Assembly (NCBI RefSeq): GCF_900142515.1
Contig: NZ_FRBC01000006.1
Location: 62,001 to 126,000 of the forward strand
Length of the DNA: 64,000 bases
From: Pseudoselenomonas ruminantium
GTDB lineage: Bacteria > Bacillota > Negativicutes > Selenomonadales > Selenomonadaceae
Direction of reading: 5' to 3'
Positions 9,832-17,408 of this stretch are shown piece by piece. Each line of letters begins with the position of its first letter. Position 1 is the stretch's first letter. Both the position numbers and the translations under genes were made by a program. A model generated the notes under the pieces. That model saw only the letters and a list, made by a program, of their open reading frames with translations, was not told where the DNA came from and did no database searches.

Positions 9832-11190
9832 TTAATGATTTGCAGCCGGTTTTACTTCAGCCTTCACTGCATTGTCTTCCTTTTCTTCTTCCATTTCGCC
9901 CATTTCCTCTTTCAGGAATGCCTTATCCTGTGCTTTGAGGAAGGGGAAGTAGATGACCGTGGCAATGGCCAGGTTCACGATCTGCACCACTGCCCCCTGC
10001 CAGCCGTTGAGCAGGAAGCCAGCGATAACCGGCGGCGTCGTCCAGGGAACCTGCACAGCACTGAACGGAGCCATGAATCCCGTCGTGATAGCGAAGTAAG
10101 TGACGAACATGGCAATCAACGGTACAATGAAGAACGGCACCAGCAAATACGGGTTGAACACGATTGGCAGACCGAAGATGATCGGCTCATTGATATTGAA
10201 CAGGCCAGGAACGAAAGCCATCTTCATCAGGGATTTGAGCTGCTGGGAACGAGCCGTGAAGATACCTGCCAACAGAAGTCCGAGAGTCAGGCCGCAGCCG
10301 CCGCTCTTGACGAATACATCGTTGATCTGGCAGGTGAAGATCTTTGCTTCGGGGTTATTGATGAGGCTCATGCCAGCATCAATCAGGTGCTGATTGTCCA
10401 AGGAGTTGGCAATCAGCAGCGGGCTTACTACGCCGCCCACAACGTTCGGGCCATGGATACCAGCCCAGAAGAGGATGCTCTGAAGACCTACGATAATGGA
10501 ACCACCAGCCAGAGAATCAGACAGCCCCTGCAATGGAGTCTGAATCACTTTGAACACCAGTTCCGGCAGCGTCGTTGCGCCGATGTAATGGCAAAGGCCA
10601 TAGAGTACAGAAGCAGAAGTGAAGAAAATCATACCCGGCACCAGTGCTGTAAAGGCTTTTGCCACACCGGAAGGTACGGAATCCGGCATCTTGATGCCGA
10701 TGTGGTTCTTTTCGCAGTAGCAGAACACATAAGAGACAAAGAATGCAATCAGGATTGCGGTGATAACACCGTTACTGCCTACCCATGCCTTCGGGATAAT
10801 GTCACCAATGGTCTCCCCACCTTTGCTGACAATCTGCGGCGGCATCAGGATCAGGAATGTGGACAAGGACAAGATTGAAGCCATGATGGCATCGCAGCCT
10901 TCATTTTCCACAAATTTATAAGTGATGGCCAGTACGACAATCAGTGCCAGAACACTGAACGTACCACCAGCAACCGCATTGAGCGGAGCCGTCCAATCAC
11001 TCCCAAATATCGAAGCCATGAATTCCGGATAACCTGGCAGCGGCAGGTTTGCCAGCAGCAGGAATACCGAACCGCAAATGGTGAATGGGGTGGTCATGAT
11101 GAAACCATCACGCAGAGCCGCAACAGCTTTTATCTGAGCGAACTCACCCATGAATTCGATAAATCTATCGAACATCTCTTGTCTACTCAT
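9832..11190 (-). CDS. celB: PTS cellobiose-family EIIC permease
   Basis: 452 residues with about ten membrane segments and the lactose/cellobiose IIC pattern: INNPEAKIFTCQINDVFVKSGG in the middle, then FNINEPIIFGLPIVFNPYLLVPF, the family's conserved substrate-site loop. The C-terminus is a charged Glu/Lys tail. It imports and phosphorylates beta-glucosides with IIB and IIA. It is the first gene of the operon, preceded by a good promoter and an inverted repeat that may bind the RpiR regulator encoded just upstream. Confidence 0.95.
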   Translation of the reverse strand: MSRQEMFDRFIEFMGEFAQIKAVAALRDGFIMTTPFTICGSVFLLLANLPLPGYPEFMASIFGSDWTAPLNAVAGGTFSVLALIVVLAITYKFVENEGCDAIMASILSLSTFLILMPPQIVSKGGETIGDIIPKAWVGSNGVITAILIAFFVSYVFCYCEKNHIGIKMPDSVPSGVAKAFTALVPGMIFFTSASVLYGLCHYIGATTLPELVFKVIQTPLQGLSDSLAGGSIIVGLQSILFWAGIHGPNVVGGVVSPLLIANSLDNQHLIDAGMSLINNPEAKIFTCQINDVFVKSGGCGLTLGLLLAGIFTARSQQLKSLMKMAFVPGLFNINEPIIFGLPIVFNPYLLVPFFIVPLIAMFVTYFAITTGFMAPFSAVQVPWTTPPVIAGFLLNGWQGAVVQIVNLAIATVIYFPFLKAQDKAFLKEEMGEMEEEKEDNAVKAEVKPAANH

Positions 11191-11267
11191 TTTCTTTTCC
11201 TCTCTCCAAAAGTTGTATTATTGCATGGGGTTATGCGCTTAACCCCCGTTCCCCTTAAGGTGATTTT

Positions 11268-11296
11268 AATATAACATAGCGCCAATCACGAAACAA
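11268..11296 (-). promoter_or_regulatory. Promoter of the beta-glucan/PTS operon
   Basis: On the minus strand, TTGTTT at 11291-11296 and TATATT at 11268-11273 with a 17-base spacer, about 75 bases before the IIC start codon. Confidence 0.6.
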
Positions 11297-11319
11297 CGAA
11301 TCTGAACCAATACGAAACA

Positions 11320-11352
11320 CTGATACAGGGATAACGGCAATATCTGTATCAG
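11320..11352. promoter_or_regulatory. Inverted repeat, candidate RpiR operator
   Basis: Perfect 9-bp arms CTGATACAG and CTGTATCAG separated by 15 bases, about 25 bases upstream of the -35 box of the PTS operon. The position suits an activator or repressor site; the adjacent regulator is an RpiR protein. Binding is inferred. Confidence 0.5.
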
Positions 11353-11518
11353 CATGTAGCACTGTTACAGCAAAACGATATATTCTGAAGGTTCCATCTT
11401 TTTTTGTCATACTTGCTTGTACCTTCGGGATCAAGCCCCTTCCGTCAGCCTCCGCCTGCCACTGCCTCCATAGGGAAGGATTTTAAAATTTCAGCAAGTT
11501 CTCTTTAACGACAAAAAT

Positions 11519-11592
11519 CCCCGGATGGGAATGACTTTCCGCAGCATTTGATGTTTTTCATCAAAGCGAAAGAAAGTCATTCCCCTCCGGGG
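11519..11592 (-). terminator. Long terminator after the rpiR gene
   Basis: An outer stem (CCCCGGA, GGGAATGACTTTC and complements) encloses an inner hairpin (TTTGATG/CATCAAA). On the minus strand it is followed by ATTTTTGT. It lies about 30 bases after the rpiR stop and would insulate the PTS operon from dnaX transcription. Confidence 0.75.
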
Positions 11593-11621
11593 CGTCTTAT
11601 CACATCAATGTAAACCAATAC

Positions 11622-12464
11622 TCAATAGTAGAAATGCTTGCTCAGCCACTGTTCCTTCTGCTTAGCACTATGGAAGTCCACACGCGTCATCAACACGGCA
11701 AACAATATATCCATCACATACTTAGCTCCCAGCAGGAACACCCGTGGCCCCAATTCTTCCATGGAATTCACCGTGGCCACCGGGAACACCACATCCGCCA
11801 GACAGGCGAGGCTGGATTTAGTCGATGCCGTCAGCACGATGATCGGATTCCCACGCAGTTTCAGCAGATGCGCAATATCCATAAGCATCCGGTTTTCTCC
11901 GGTGCGGCTGATAAAGAAGGCTACATGCTCCTTGGGCGCGCCCGTAGCCTGCAAATATTGCATGGTCAGCGCCGGATGGACCGTAGAACACTTGTTGGAC
12001 ATGATAAAGCCAGTAGCAGCCATATTCGCAATATCCAAATTATTATCCGTAGCATAGAAGTCAACATGGTCGCTCTTATTGATGATTGTGAGCGCCCGGA
12101 CAAAATCCGCCGGCTCCAGCATAGCACGTGTTTCCTTTAACGAATCGATTTCAATACTGGTTACTTTGTCCAGGATGCTATGCACTGAATCCCGATCCGT
12201 CATCGCCAATTCTTCGCCATGCGGGCGGTCGGTATAACGCATCATATCCGCCAGGAACTTCACCCTGAACTCCGTATAACCGCCGAAGCCCAGCTTCTGG
12301 CTGAAACGCACGATAGCGGCCGAACTCGTGAAGGTCTCTTTGGCCAGCTGCCGGGTGGACATTCCCGGCAGATTGCGGAAATGTGCCAGCAGGTAACTGG
12401 CTATCATCCGCTCCGACTCCGAAAAACCTTCCTGCTCCTGTAACTGCTTGATAAGCCCCTTCAT
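11622..12464 (-). CDS. RpiR/MurR family transcriptional regulator
   Basis: 280 residues. An N-terminal RpiR helix-turn-helix (about 1-77: SERMIASYLLAHF; STRQLAKETFTSSAAIVRFS) is followed by a SIS sugar-phosphate-binding domain (about 110-250: VDFYATDNNLDIANMAATGF; VAFFISRTGENRMLMDIAHL; PIIVLTASTKSSLACLADV). RpiR proteins sense phosphosugars. The start codon directly follows the dnaX stop with no gap, so it is translated from the dnaX message. The likely target is the cellobiose PTS operon 430 bp downstream. Confidence 0.88.
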   Translation of the reverse strand: MKGLIKQLQEQEGFSESERMIASYLLAHFRNLPGMSTRQLAKETFTSSAAIVRFSQKLGFGGYTEFRVKFLADMMRYTDRPHGEELAMTDRDSVHSILDKVTSIEIDSLKETRAMLEPADFVRALTIINKSDHVDFYATDNNLDIANMAATGFIMSNKCSTVHPALTMQYLQATGAPKEHVAFFISRTGENRMLMDIAHLLKLRGNPIIVLTASTKSSLACLADVVFPVATVNSMEELGPRVFLLGAKYVMDILFAVLMTRVDFHSAKQKEQWLSKHFYY

Positions 12465-14201
12465 TTAGTTATTGTCCTCCTCGATTTTTACCACATGGTC
12501 CCCAAAAATCTCAAAGGCCTTCTCCAAGGGCGCACGCTCCTCGGGAGGCATTGAATCCAAATCAACATGTATGCCCGGTTCCTCCGGTGGAGGCGGCGGC
12601 AAAGGCTTTTTTTTCGGCACCGGACGCGGCGGCGGTGCAGCTGGCGTATTCTCTCCGCTGCAATGCAGGCGCAACGGCCGTCCAGTAATTTCCTGCAATA
12701 TCTCTTCCAACAAAGTGCGGTAATTGCGCATGGCCAGATCCGCCATAAGCACACCCTGGAATTTCACGAAGAACTGCGATTCACTCATGCCCGCAAACTG
12801 CCCCTGATTCATGCAGGCAAAGACAGGCATCTTATTGCGTTCCTTCAAGGTCCGCAACAGAGTGTCCCAGACTTCCGCATCACTGGCAGTAATCGGTACA
12901 GCTTGGACCTCCGGCACCGAAGCAGCTGCTGGCATAGGACGAACAGCGCTCTTCTGCGGTACTGCCGCTACAGGAGTTTGGCCAGCCGCTGGCGGCATGA
13001 CAGCAGGTCTTGCTGCCAGCTGTGCTGCCATCTGCGCCAATTTTGCCTCCAGGCTGGCGATGCGTCCACTATCCACTGAAGCAGCAGCTGAAGCCTGTGT
13101 CTGCACAGCTCCACTGGCGGACGGATTACAAAGCGCCATCAGAGCCACTTCCACCGTAATGCGGGGCTGCGGCGACCATTTGAGTTCTGCCTGTGCTTCA
13201 TGAAGCTTTTTGATCATGCCCATGAACTCTTCGCTACTGAAGAATTTTCCTTGCTCCTGCAAGATCTCATCCGGTTCCGCATACAGATCCATCTGTTCGA
13301 GCGTCCCCGTCGCCTGATAGATCATCAGGCTGCGCAGATGCAGTGACAGCTCCGTAAGCACCTGCTTCAAATCTTTGCCGTCCCGCAACAAATCTGCCAA
13401 TATTTCCAGCGCCTTCTGACTTTTGTGGGCATAGATGGCTTCCGTCAATTTATAGATCCACTCATGACCAATCAGTCCCAAAGTCTGCCGCACACGGGCA
13501 GCAGTGAGCTCCCCCTCAGCAAGGGCCGAGCACTGGTCCAGCAAAGACAGAGCATCACGCAGGCCACCATCCGCCTGCATGGCAATCATATTCAAAGCCT
13601 CCGGCTCAACCTTCAGCCCCATTTCCGTGGTAACAGTTTCCAACCGCCCGCGAATCTCTGACACCGTAATCCGCTTGAAATCATAACGCTGGCAACGGGA
13701 CTGGATCGTCGGTGGTACCTTATGCGCCTCTGTAGTCGCCAGGATAAACACCACATGCGCCGGCGGCTCTTCCAGTGTCTTCAAGAGTGCATTGAATGCC
13801 TCCGTGGTCAGCATATGCACTTCATCAATGATATAGACCTTGTAACGGCCATCCACTGGCGCAAATTTCACCGTTTCCCTGAGGTCACGGATTTCATCGA
13901 TACCACGGTTGGAAGCTGCATCGATTTCAAACACATCCATGGACGAACCATCATTGATTTTCTGACAGGCCTTGCACTTGCCGCAGGGCTCAGGCGTAGG
14001 CCCATGCTCACAGTTGAGTGCCTTGGCCAGTATTTTCGCCGTACTGGTCTTACCCGTCCCCCGGGGACCGGAAAACAGATACGCGTGACCAATCCGCCCG
14101 GTATTGATGGCGTTACTAAGCGTGCGGCTGATATGCTCCTGCCCTACCAAATCTTTGAACGTCCCAGGACGCCATTTCCGATAAAGTGCAATATAGGCCA
14201 T
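12465..14201 (-). CDS. dnaX: DNA polymerase III subunit gamma/tau
   Basis: 578 residues. Clamp-loader ATPase domain 1-220: Walker A GPRGTGKTST, a four-Cys zinc site (CEHGPTPEPCGKCKAC), Walker B IIDEVHML, SRC sensor region IQSRCQRYDFKR. A middle domain, an Ala/Pro-rich linker (about 370-430) and a C-terminal tau-like domain follow. The start at 14201 has GGAGGAG six bases upstream; an ATG at 14216 would encode that ribosome site. A run of eight A residues forms AAA AAA AAG near the C-terminus. SRP RNA lies directly upstream, as is common in Firmicutes, but ybaB-recR do not follow. Confidence 0.95.
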   Translation of the reverse strand: MAYIALYRKWRPGTFKDLVGQEHISRTLSNAINTGRIGHAYLFSGPRGTGKTSTAKILAKALNCEHGPTPEPCGKCKACQKINDGSSMDVFEIDAASNRGIDEIRDLRETVKFAPVDGRYKVYIIDEVHMLTTEAFNALLKTLEEPPAHVVFILATTEAHKVPPTIQSRCQRYDFKRITVSEIRGRLETVTTEMGLKVEPEALNMIAMQADGGLRDALSLLDQCSALAEGELTAARVRQTLGLIGHEWIYKLTEAIYAHKSQKALEILADLLRDGKDLKQVLTELSLHLRSLMIYQATGTLEQMDLYAEPDEILQEQGKFFSSEEFMGMIKKLHEAQAELKWSPQPRITVEVALMALCNPSASGAVQTQASAAASVDSGRIASLEAKLAQMAAQLAARPAVMPPAAGQTPVAAVPQKSAVRPMPAAASVPEVQAVPITASDAEVWDTLLRTLKERNKMPVFACMNQGQFAGMSESQFFVKFQGVLMADLAMRNYRTLLEEILQEITGRPLRLHCSGENTPAAPPPRPVPKKKPLPPPPPEEPGIHVDLDSMPPEERAPLEKAFEIFGDHVVKIEEDNN

Positions 14202-14296
14202 GCTTCTCCTCCACACAAAGTTCTAATCTCTACACCAAAAAGGACAGCCTTACGGCTGCCCAAGATCATCCATTCTTTTTCACGTCGAACTGCAGC

Positions 14297-14410
14297 TCCC
14301 AGGCACCCTCGCGGCACATGGAGCACCCCGCTTATCGCTGCTTCCTTCCGGACCTGACGAGGTTCACAGGACTCCATTGCGCAAGACCCAAGCGCTACAG
14401 CCCGACCTGA
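14297..14410 (-). ncRNA. ffs: Signal recognition particle RNA, small bacterial type
   Basis: The minus strand holds the conserved SRP domain IV hairpin: GTCAGGTCCGGAAGGAAGCA lies within 14331-14360. Flanking sequences pair into the long stem (CAGG near 14407 with CCTG near 14300). The length of about 110 nt fits the small 4.5S type without an Alu domain. It lies about 100 bases upstream of dnaX, the known Firmicute position. Ends are approximate. Confidence 0.93.
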
Positions 14411-14518
14411 AAAAGAATATAATGCGGAACATACGGGAATCCGCATAACAACAGATATGATTGTACCATCTTTAAGATTTTACGTCAATAGGGATACATT
14501 GACAAAAATGGAAAGAAA

Positions 14519-14543
14519 AAAGCATGGCCTCTGGCCATGCTTC
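14519..14543 (-). terminator. Terminator after the CsgG-like gene
   Basis: Perfect stem AGCATGGCC/GGCCATGCT with a 3-base loop, followed on the minus strand by a T run. Confidence 0.85.
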
Positions 14544-14548
14544 AAATC

Positions 14549-15388
14549 TTATTTATTCCGCTGTACCGAATCGCCCGTCTTTATCTCTTCCTGGTTTTTA
14601 AAAATGCGGCAAACCGTATAGTCTTTGTTGATTTCCAAAACCTGTGCTTCGCCAATGATCTTCTCATCCCGGACAATAAACAGGATTTCGTCCTCAAAGA
14701 AAGAAGCATTGGCACCCTGGTCGATTTTTATGATGTCATTCTTGACTTCCGTAACCAGTCCAGCAGAAGCAGATTTCTTCTGGGCGACATTCCCTGCAGA
14801 ATCAATCAGCTCATCTACGAAAGAATCCGCCGCAAACGTGCAGGCATTACTGAAAGCCTCATCGGCAGTATGACCGCTGCGCACCACCTTGTAGTTTTTC
14901 GTAGCAGCGGCAATGCCCTTGGAACAATTTACCAGCTTCAGTTCCAGGCCGATATGACTCTGATAGTTCCCTTCCATCTTCGCGGTAAGCCGATTCAATA
15001 CAGAGCCTCTTTTGACTCGTTCTGTGTTCACCTCGGTTATCCTGCCGGTTACCACAAACCGCACCCCCAGGGACTTACCGAGTTCTGCAGCATAGCTGAC
15101 ATCATCAAAAAGCTTCGCCCGATCTTCATCCCTCAGTCTTTTATAATACATGCTTGGCTCCATCACGTCATAGCTGCTGGTGCCCTTAAACGCAACGTCC
15201 AATTTCCCCGTCATGAATTTAACCACATCTTCAGCATCCTGCTCATCTTCAAAATCAGACAGGGTAAACGCTTTGTCCAGCGGCATAACCAGCAGGCTCT
15301 TGGGCACAGCCCCGCAGCTTCCAGCCAGCAGTGTCGTCATACATATGGCGGTCATTATAAAACTTACACAAATTCGCCAAAATTTCAT
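14549..15388 (-). CDS. CsgG-like envelope protein, stand-alone paralogue
   Basis: About 279 residues. A signal peptide (MKFWRICVSFIMTAICMTTL, then LAGSCG) is followed by a CsgG-like domain (KSLLVMPLDKAFTLSDFE; LGVRFVVTGRITEVNTE) and a FlgT C-terminal-type domain (GLVTEVKNDIIKIDQG, FFEDEILFIVRDEKIIGEAQVLEI). It aligns over its whole length with the protein at 315-1169, including the VMPLDK/IMPLEK and FTLSD/FVLSD signatures. ATG 15388 is chosen because GGGGAGGA lies seven bases upstream. LAGSC could be a weak lipobox, so a lipoprotein is possible. It is monocistronic. Confidence 0.68.
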   Translation of the reverse strand: MKFWRICVSFIMTAICMTTLLAGSCGAVPKSLLVMPLDKAFTLSDFEDEQDAEDVVKFMTGKLDVAFKGTSSYDVMEPSMYYKRLRDEDRAKLFDDVSYAAELGKSLGVRFVVTGRITEVNTERVKRGSVLNRLTAKMEGNYQSHIGLELKLVNCSKGIAAATKNYKVVRSGHTADEAFSNACTFAADSFVDELIDSAGNVAQKKSASAGLVTEVKNDIIKIDQGANASFFEDEILFIVRDEKIIGEAQVLEINKDYTVCRIFKNQEEIKTGDSVQRNK

Positions 15389-15468
15389 TAAGATGTCCTC
15401 CCCAACTACCAAAAAAATCTTGTTATAACTTAATTTTCGCTTATATCCTATTATTTGTCAAGAAAAAA

Positions 15469-15504
15469 GCACGATGGCCTGACCGTGAAAGTCAGCCATC
15501 GTGC
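15469..15504 (-). terminator. Terminator after the GGGtGRT gene
   Basis: Stem GCACGATGGC-TGAC with its complement and a short loop; a T run follows on the minus strand. It would end the glycolytic/NifU-like/GGGtGRT transcript. Confidence 0.85.
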
Positions 15505-15526
15505 CTGTAAAGCACCTATATGGTAA

Positions 15527-16528
15527 TTATTTGCTCATAGCTTCCTGCACAGCTACAGCCACAGCAACCGTCATACCAACCATCGGGTTGTTACCAGCGC
15601 CGATGAGGCCCATCATGTCAACGTGAGCCGGAACGGAGGAAGAACCTGCGAACTGAGCATCACCATGCATACGGCCCATGGTATCAGTCATACCATAGGA
15701 AGCCGGGCCAGCAGCCATGTTGTCCGGATGGAGCGTACGGCCCGTGCCGCCGCCGGAAGCAACGGAGAAGTACTTCTTGCCGTTTTCGATGCAGTCTTTC
15801 TTGTAGCAGCCTGCAACCGGATGCTGGAAGCGAGTCGGGTTGGTGGAGTTACCCGTGATGGAGATATCAACCTTCTCGAGCTTCATGATAGCAACGCCTT
15901 CCTGTACGGATTCAGCGCCGTAGCAGCGAACTTTGGAACGGAGGCCATCGCTGTAAGCGATTTCGTTCACAACGTTGACTTTGTCAGCCTTGAAGTCGTA
16001 TTCCGTTTCCACGAAAGTGAAACCGTTGATACGGCTGATGATCTGAGCAGCGTCTTTGCCGAGGCCGTTCAGGATAACGCGCAGCGGGTTCTTACGAACT
16101 TTGTTAGCCGTCTGAGCGATACCGATAGCACCTTCAGCAGCTGCGAAGGATTCGTGACCAGCCAGGAATGCGAAGCAGCCAGCTTCTTCAGACAGAAGCA
16201 TAGCGCCGAGGTTACCATGGCCCAGACCTACTTTACGATGGTCAGCAACGGAACCCGGTACGCAGAAAGCCTGGAGGCCTTCGCCGATAGCTTTGGCAGC
16301 ATCAGCAGCAGCCGTGCAGCCCTTCTTGATAGCGATAGCAGCGCCCAGCGTGTAAGCCCATTTTGCATTCTCGAATGCGATCGGCTGCAGGTCGCCTACG
16401 ATATCGTAAGCTTTTACGCCCTTCTCATCGCAGATGGTTTTTGCTTCTTCAATGGAAGCAATACCATACTTTTTGCAAACTTCATTAATCTGGTCAATAC
16501 GGCGTTCGTAGCCTTCGAATAATGACAT
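15527..16528 (-). CDS. GGGtGRT family protein
   Basis: 333 residues. The name-giving motif is present as SVASGGGTGRTLHPDN, preceded by GNSTNPTRFQHPVAGCYKKDC and followed by YGMTDTMGRMHGDAQFAGSS. The family is conserved in many anaerobes but has no proven function; it is usually encoded beside the NifU-like protein found here 50 bp upstream. Conserved cysteines (in AGCYKKDC and elsewhere) suggest cofactor or metal handling, which is inference. The second ATG is taken as start: AGAGAGGA lies nine bases before it and abuts the first ATG. Confidence 0.88.
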   Translation of the reverse strand: MSLFEGYERRIDQINEVCKKYGIASIEEAKTICDEKGVKAYDIVGDLQPIAFENAKWAYTLGAAIAIKKGCTAAADAAKAIGEGLQAFCVPGSVADHRKVGLGHGNLGAMLLSEEAGCFAFLAGHESFAAAEGAIGIAQTANKVRKNPLRVILNGLGKDAAQIISRINGFTFVETEYDFKADKVNVVNEIAYSDGLRSKVRCYGAESVQEGVAIMKLEKVDISITGNSTNPTRFQHPVAGCYKKDCIENGKKYFSVASGGGTGRTLHPDNMAAGPASYGMTDTMGRMHGDAQFAGSSSVPAHVDMMGLIGAGNNPMVGMTVAVAVAVQEAMSK

Positions 16529-16578
16529 TCTATTCATTCCTCTCTATACACTTGCATTAACTTCGGAAAGAGTATTTC

Positions 16579-17274
16579 TTACTCTTCGCGCGGATCGATC
16601 GTCTTGACAGCGTCAGCGAAACGGCCCTTCGTGCTGGTGTTGGCTTTGATAGCTTCGTTAGCATCTTTGCCGGCGCGGACAGCTTCCATGACTTTGCCCA
16701 GCTGGACAACTTCATAGCCGATTACGCGGTTTTCTTTGTCGAGACCGAGTTTCGTAACATAGCCTTCTGCAAGTTCGAGGTAACGGGGGCCCTTCTTCAG
16801 CGTGCTGTAGAGCGTACCCGTCTGGCTGCGCAGACCTTTGCCCAGGTCATCGAGACCTGCGCCGATGGGCAGACCATCGTCGGAGAATGCCGTCTGGCTG
16901 CGGCCATAGGCAATCTGCAGGAAGAGTTCGCGCATAGCGGTGTTGATGGCATCGCATACGAGGTCAGTGTTCAGAGCTTCGAGAACCGTCAGGCCCGGCA
17001 GGATTTCTGCTGCCATAGCTGCGGAATGAGTCATACCGGAGCAGCCGATGGTTTCAACGAGAGCTTCCTGGATGATGCCTTCCTTAACGTTCAGCGTCAG
17101 CTTGCAGGCACCCTGCTGAGGTGCGCACCAGCCGATACCGTGAGTCAGGCCGCTGATGTCCTGTACGTTTTTGGATTTTACCCATTTGCCTTCTTCAGGA
17201 ATGGGAGCAGCACCATGGTGTACTTCCTGGGCTACGCATGCCATGTCTTCCACTTTTTGTGAATAAGCAATCAT
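16579..17274 (-). CDS. NifU-like iron-sulfur scaffold protein paired with GGGtGRT
   Basis: 231 residues with a NifU N-terminal-like fold. Candidate cluster-binding cysteines are in GIGWCAPQQGACKLTL, VETIGCSGMTHSAAM and TDLVCDAINTAM. It is longer than IscU/SufU because of a C-terminal extension (GRSQTAFSDDGLPIGAGLDD onward). These proteins are annotated as iron-sulfur assembly scaffolds and nearly always neighbour a GGGtGRT gene. It lies 135 bp downstream of gpmI, separated by a long hairpin, and 50 bp before GGGtGRT. Client protein unknown. Confidence 0.8.
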   Translation of the reverse strand: MIAYSQKVEDMACVAQEVHHGAAPIPEEGKWVKSKNVQDISGLTHGIGWCAPQQGACKLTLNVKEGIIQEALVETIGCSGMTHSAAMAAEILPGLTVLEALNTDLVCDAINTAMRELFLQIAYGRSQTAFSDDGLPIGAGLDDLGKGLRSQTGTLYSTLKKGPRYLELAEGYVTKLGLDKENRVIGYEVVQLGKVMEAVRAGKDANEAIKANTSTKGRFADAVKTIDPREE

Positions 17275-17307
17275 TGTTCGTTTCCTCTCTTTTTCTAAAA
17301 TATAACA

Positions 17308-17404
17308 CTAGAGGACTGTGACCTTGGGCAAGGGGCTAGCATTAAGATAAGGTCACTGCGTGACTTTATCTTATCCTTGCTCAAGGGATACTGCCTCTGT
17401 CCTG
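17308..17404. repeat. Long imperfect palindrome between gpmI and the NifU-like gene
   Basis: Arms share TTGGGCAAGG/TTGAGCAAGG and AAGATAAGGTCAC/AAGATAAAGTCAC when folded, giving a hairpin of about 95 nt. It could be a partial terminator separating glycolytic genes from the NifU-like pair. Confidence 0.65.
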
Positions 17405-17408
17405 CTAA

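Larger units (their letters stand above)
11191..11618. other. Control region between rpiR and the PTS operon
   Basis: A 430-base stretch without a gene. It holds the operon promoter, an upstream inverted repeat and the terminator of the rpiR gene, each listed separately. No convincing small ORF was found in the remainder. Confidence 0.6.
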
